Positions 63,401 to 64,000 of a stretch of 64,000 nucleotides of DNA are shown in pieces. The notes beneath the pieces were generated by a model. It ran no database searches. It was not told the origin of the DNA and saw only the letters and a program-made list of their open reading frames with translations. The stretch comes from Zonotrichia leucophrys gambelii. Lineage: Eukaryota; Chordata; Aves; Passeriformes; Passerellidae. The translations under genes were made by a program, and so were the position numbers. The DNA lies in the NCBI RefSeq assembly GCF_028769735.1, contig NC_088171.1, forward strand, positions 69,953,216 through 70,017,215, given 5' to 3'. Position 1 is the stretch's first letter, and each line of letters starts with the position of its first letter.

Positions 63401-64000
63401 TGTGATGCTGGTATGCAAACTATTGTCTATTGGAAGTGTGTTGTGGTAACGTTTGCCAGGGTTAAAGACTGGGTCAATTTGATCAAGAAGCTAAAATTAG
63501 CTTCTGTGTGTTTTCCTGAAAAGAAAAAAAAAATACTGTAAAGCTCTTTGTTTTCCTTTAGGTCTTGTTCTCAAATTTCTGTTCGGCTGTGTGAACTACC
63601 ATAAAGCAGACGGTTCCAAAAACTACTTCTTTCTTACTTGTTCTTTTTAATTGATGCAATAATAGCAGCAGCCATTAGCTTCTACAGAACTGAACAATCT
63701 GATTCTGTATTTCATTCATCACGAGAGTTTAAAATTCAATGAGGCACTCAAAATTCCTGCAGTAGTAAGACAGATGCAAGGAAAAAGTTTTGGCTAGTGA
63801 AACTAAAATAAACAGAATAATTTTAGCTACTAACAGAATTGAGAAAAATACTTTTACATTTCTGACAATGACGAAATTGCACATGTTCCTGGAGATGTTT
63901 TATGGCTTTGTCTTTTAGTTAAATGTACTTTGAACTACACATCACTTGTATCTGCTGTACTACAGTCATATATACAGGAACATTTTTATGTCACAGAATC
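57475..64000. other. Intronic stretch to the right edge, no gene seen
   Basis: AT-rich sequence. A possible second palindromic relic lies at 58510-58586. Open frames of up to 111 codons (62455-62120, minus) are unrecognisable. The upstream GMDS exon was sought here and not found. Confidence 0.65.
58510..58586. mobile_element. Possible palindromic MITE relic
   Basis: A left arm GGTCTTACTCATTTAAGCAG, a centre GTCCCATTGAGTTGACAGGG and a right arm CTGCTCACAGAGCAAG form an imperfect palindrome. The centre resembles TCCCATTGAAGTCAATGGGA, typical of the same amniote palindromic family suspected at 57.4 kb. The arms are diverged, so confidence is modest. Confidence 0.4.

Larger units (their letters stand above)
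3636..64000 (-). other. GMDS: GMDS giant intron upstream of the exon (at least 60 kb)
   Basis: Everything from the acceptor to the right edge appears to be one intron of GMDS, at least 60,365 bp. The preceding exon should end in a peptide like KRDWGHAKDYVE on the minus strand; I searched by eye and did not find it. Very long introns are normal for GMDS in vertebrates. Its contents are listed separately. An unrecognised small exon or a nested noncoding RNA cannot be excluded by eye. Confidence 0.82.

Noticed and set aside
3745..64000. Search for the preceding GMDS exon (ending like KRDWGHAKDYVE)
   Set aside because: No matching minus-strand sequence was found by eye; a tblastn search would settle it.

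Overview
The window looks like bird nuclear DNA: AT-rich, intron-like sequence with one recognisable coding exon and few transposons. The exon (3635-3517, minus strand) encodes 39 residues plus a split codon of GMDS, GDP-mannose 4,6-dehydratase, with consensus splice sites on both sides. Two 3'-terminal fragments of CR1 LINEs (31.6-32.0 kb and 50.3-50.4 kb) are of the kind that dominates bird repeats. The low overall transposon load and the G/T-rich simple tracts also fit a bird. I cannot assign a species; a songbird is possible but not shown. There are no bacterial-style operons, CRISPR arrays or full-length mobile elements. | Layout (GMDS is transcribed from high to low coordinates). 64000-3636: at least 60 kb of the intron upstream of the exon, in which I recognise no other exon. 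3635-3517: the exon. 3516-1: start of the next intron. Inside the large intron are: a GC/CpG-rich block with an unusually long open frame (8.87-9.75 kb); smaller CpG clusters (14.3, 49.0, 56.9 kb); a GC-rich block next to an A/C-only tract (37.6-38.4 kb); a diverged direct-repeat pair (23.5 and 24.2 kb); the two CR1 tails; an old tRNA-derived MIR/CORE-type SINE (53.5 kb); candidate palindromic MITE relics (17.5, 57.4, 58.5 kb); a pure (AAAAT)n microsatellite (40.9 kb); and two strong A/T-rich hairpins (14.6 and 51.3 kb). | The only gene product is the sugar-nucleotide enzyme of de novo GDP-fucose synthesis. In vertebrates GMDS lies beside the FOXQ1-FOXF2-FOXC1 cluster, so its introns could hold long-range regulatory elements. 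That is inference here, since conservation could not be computed. I found no convincing new biological system; the best leads are the 284-codon frame, the preserved SINE and the direct-repeat pair.
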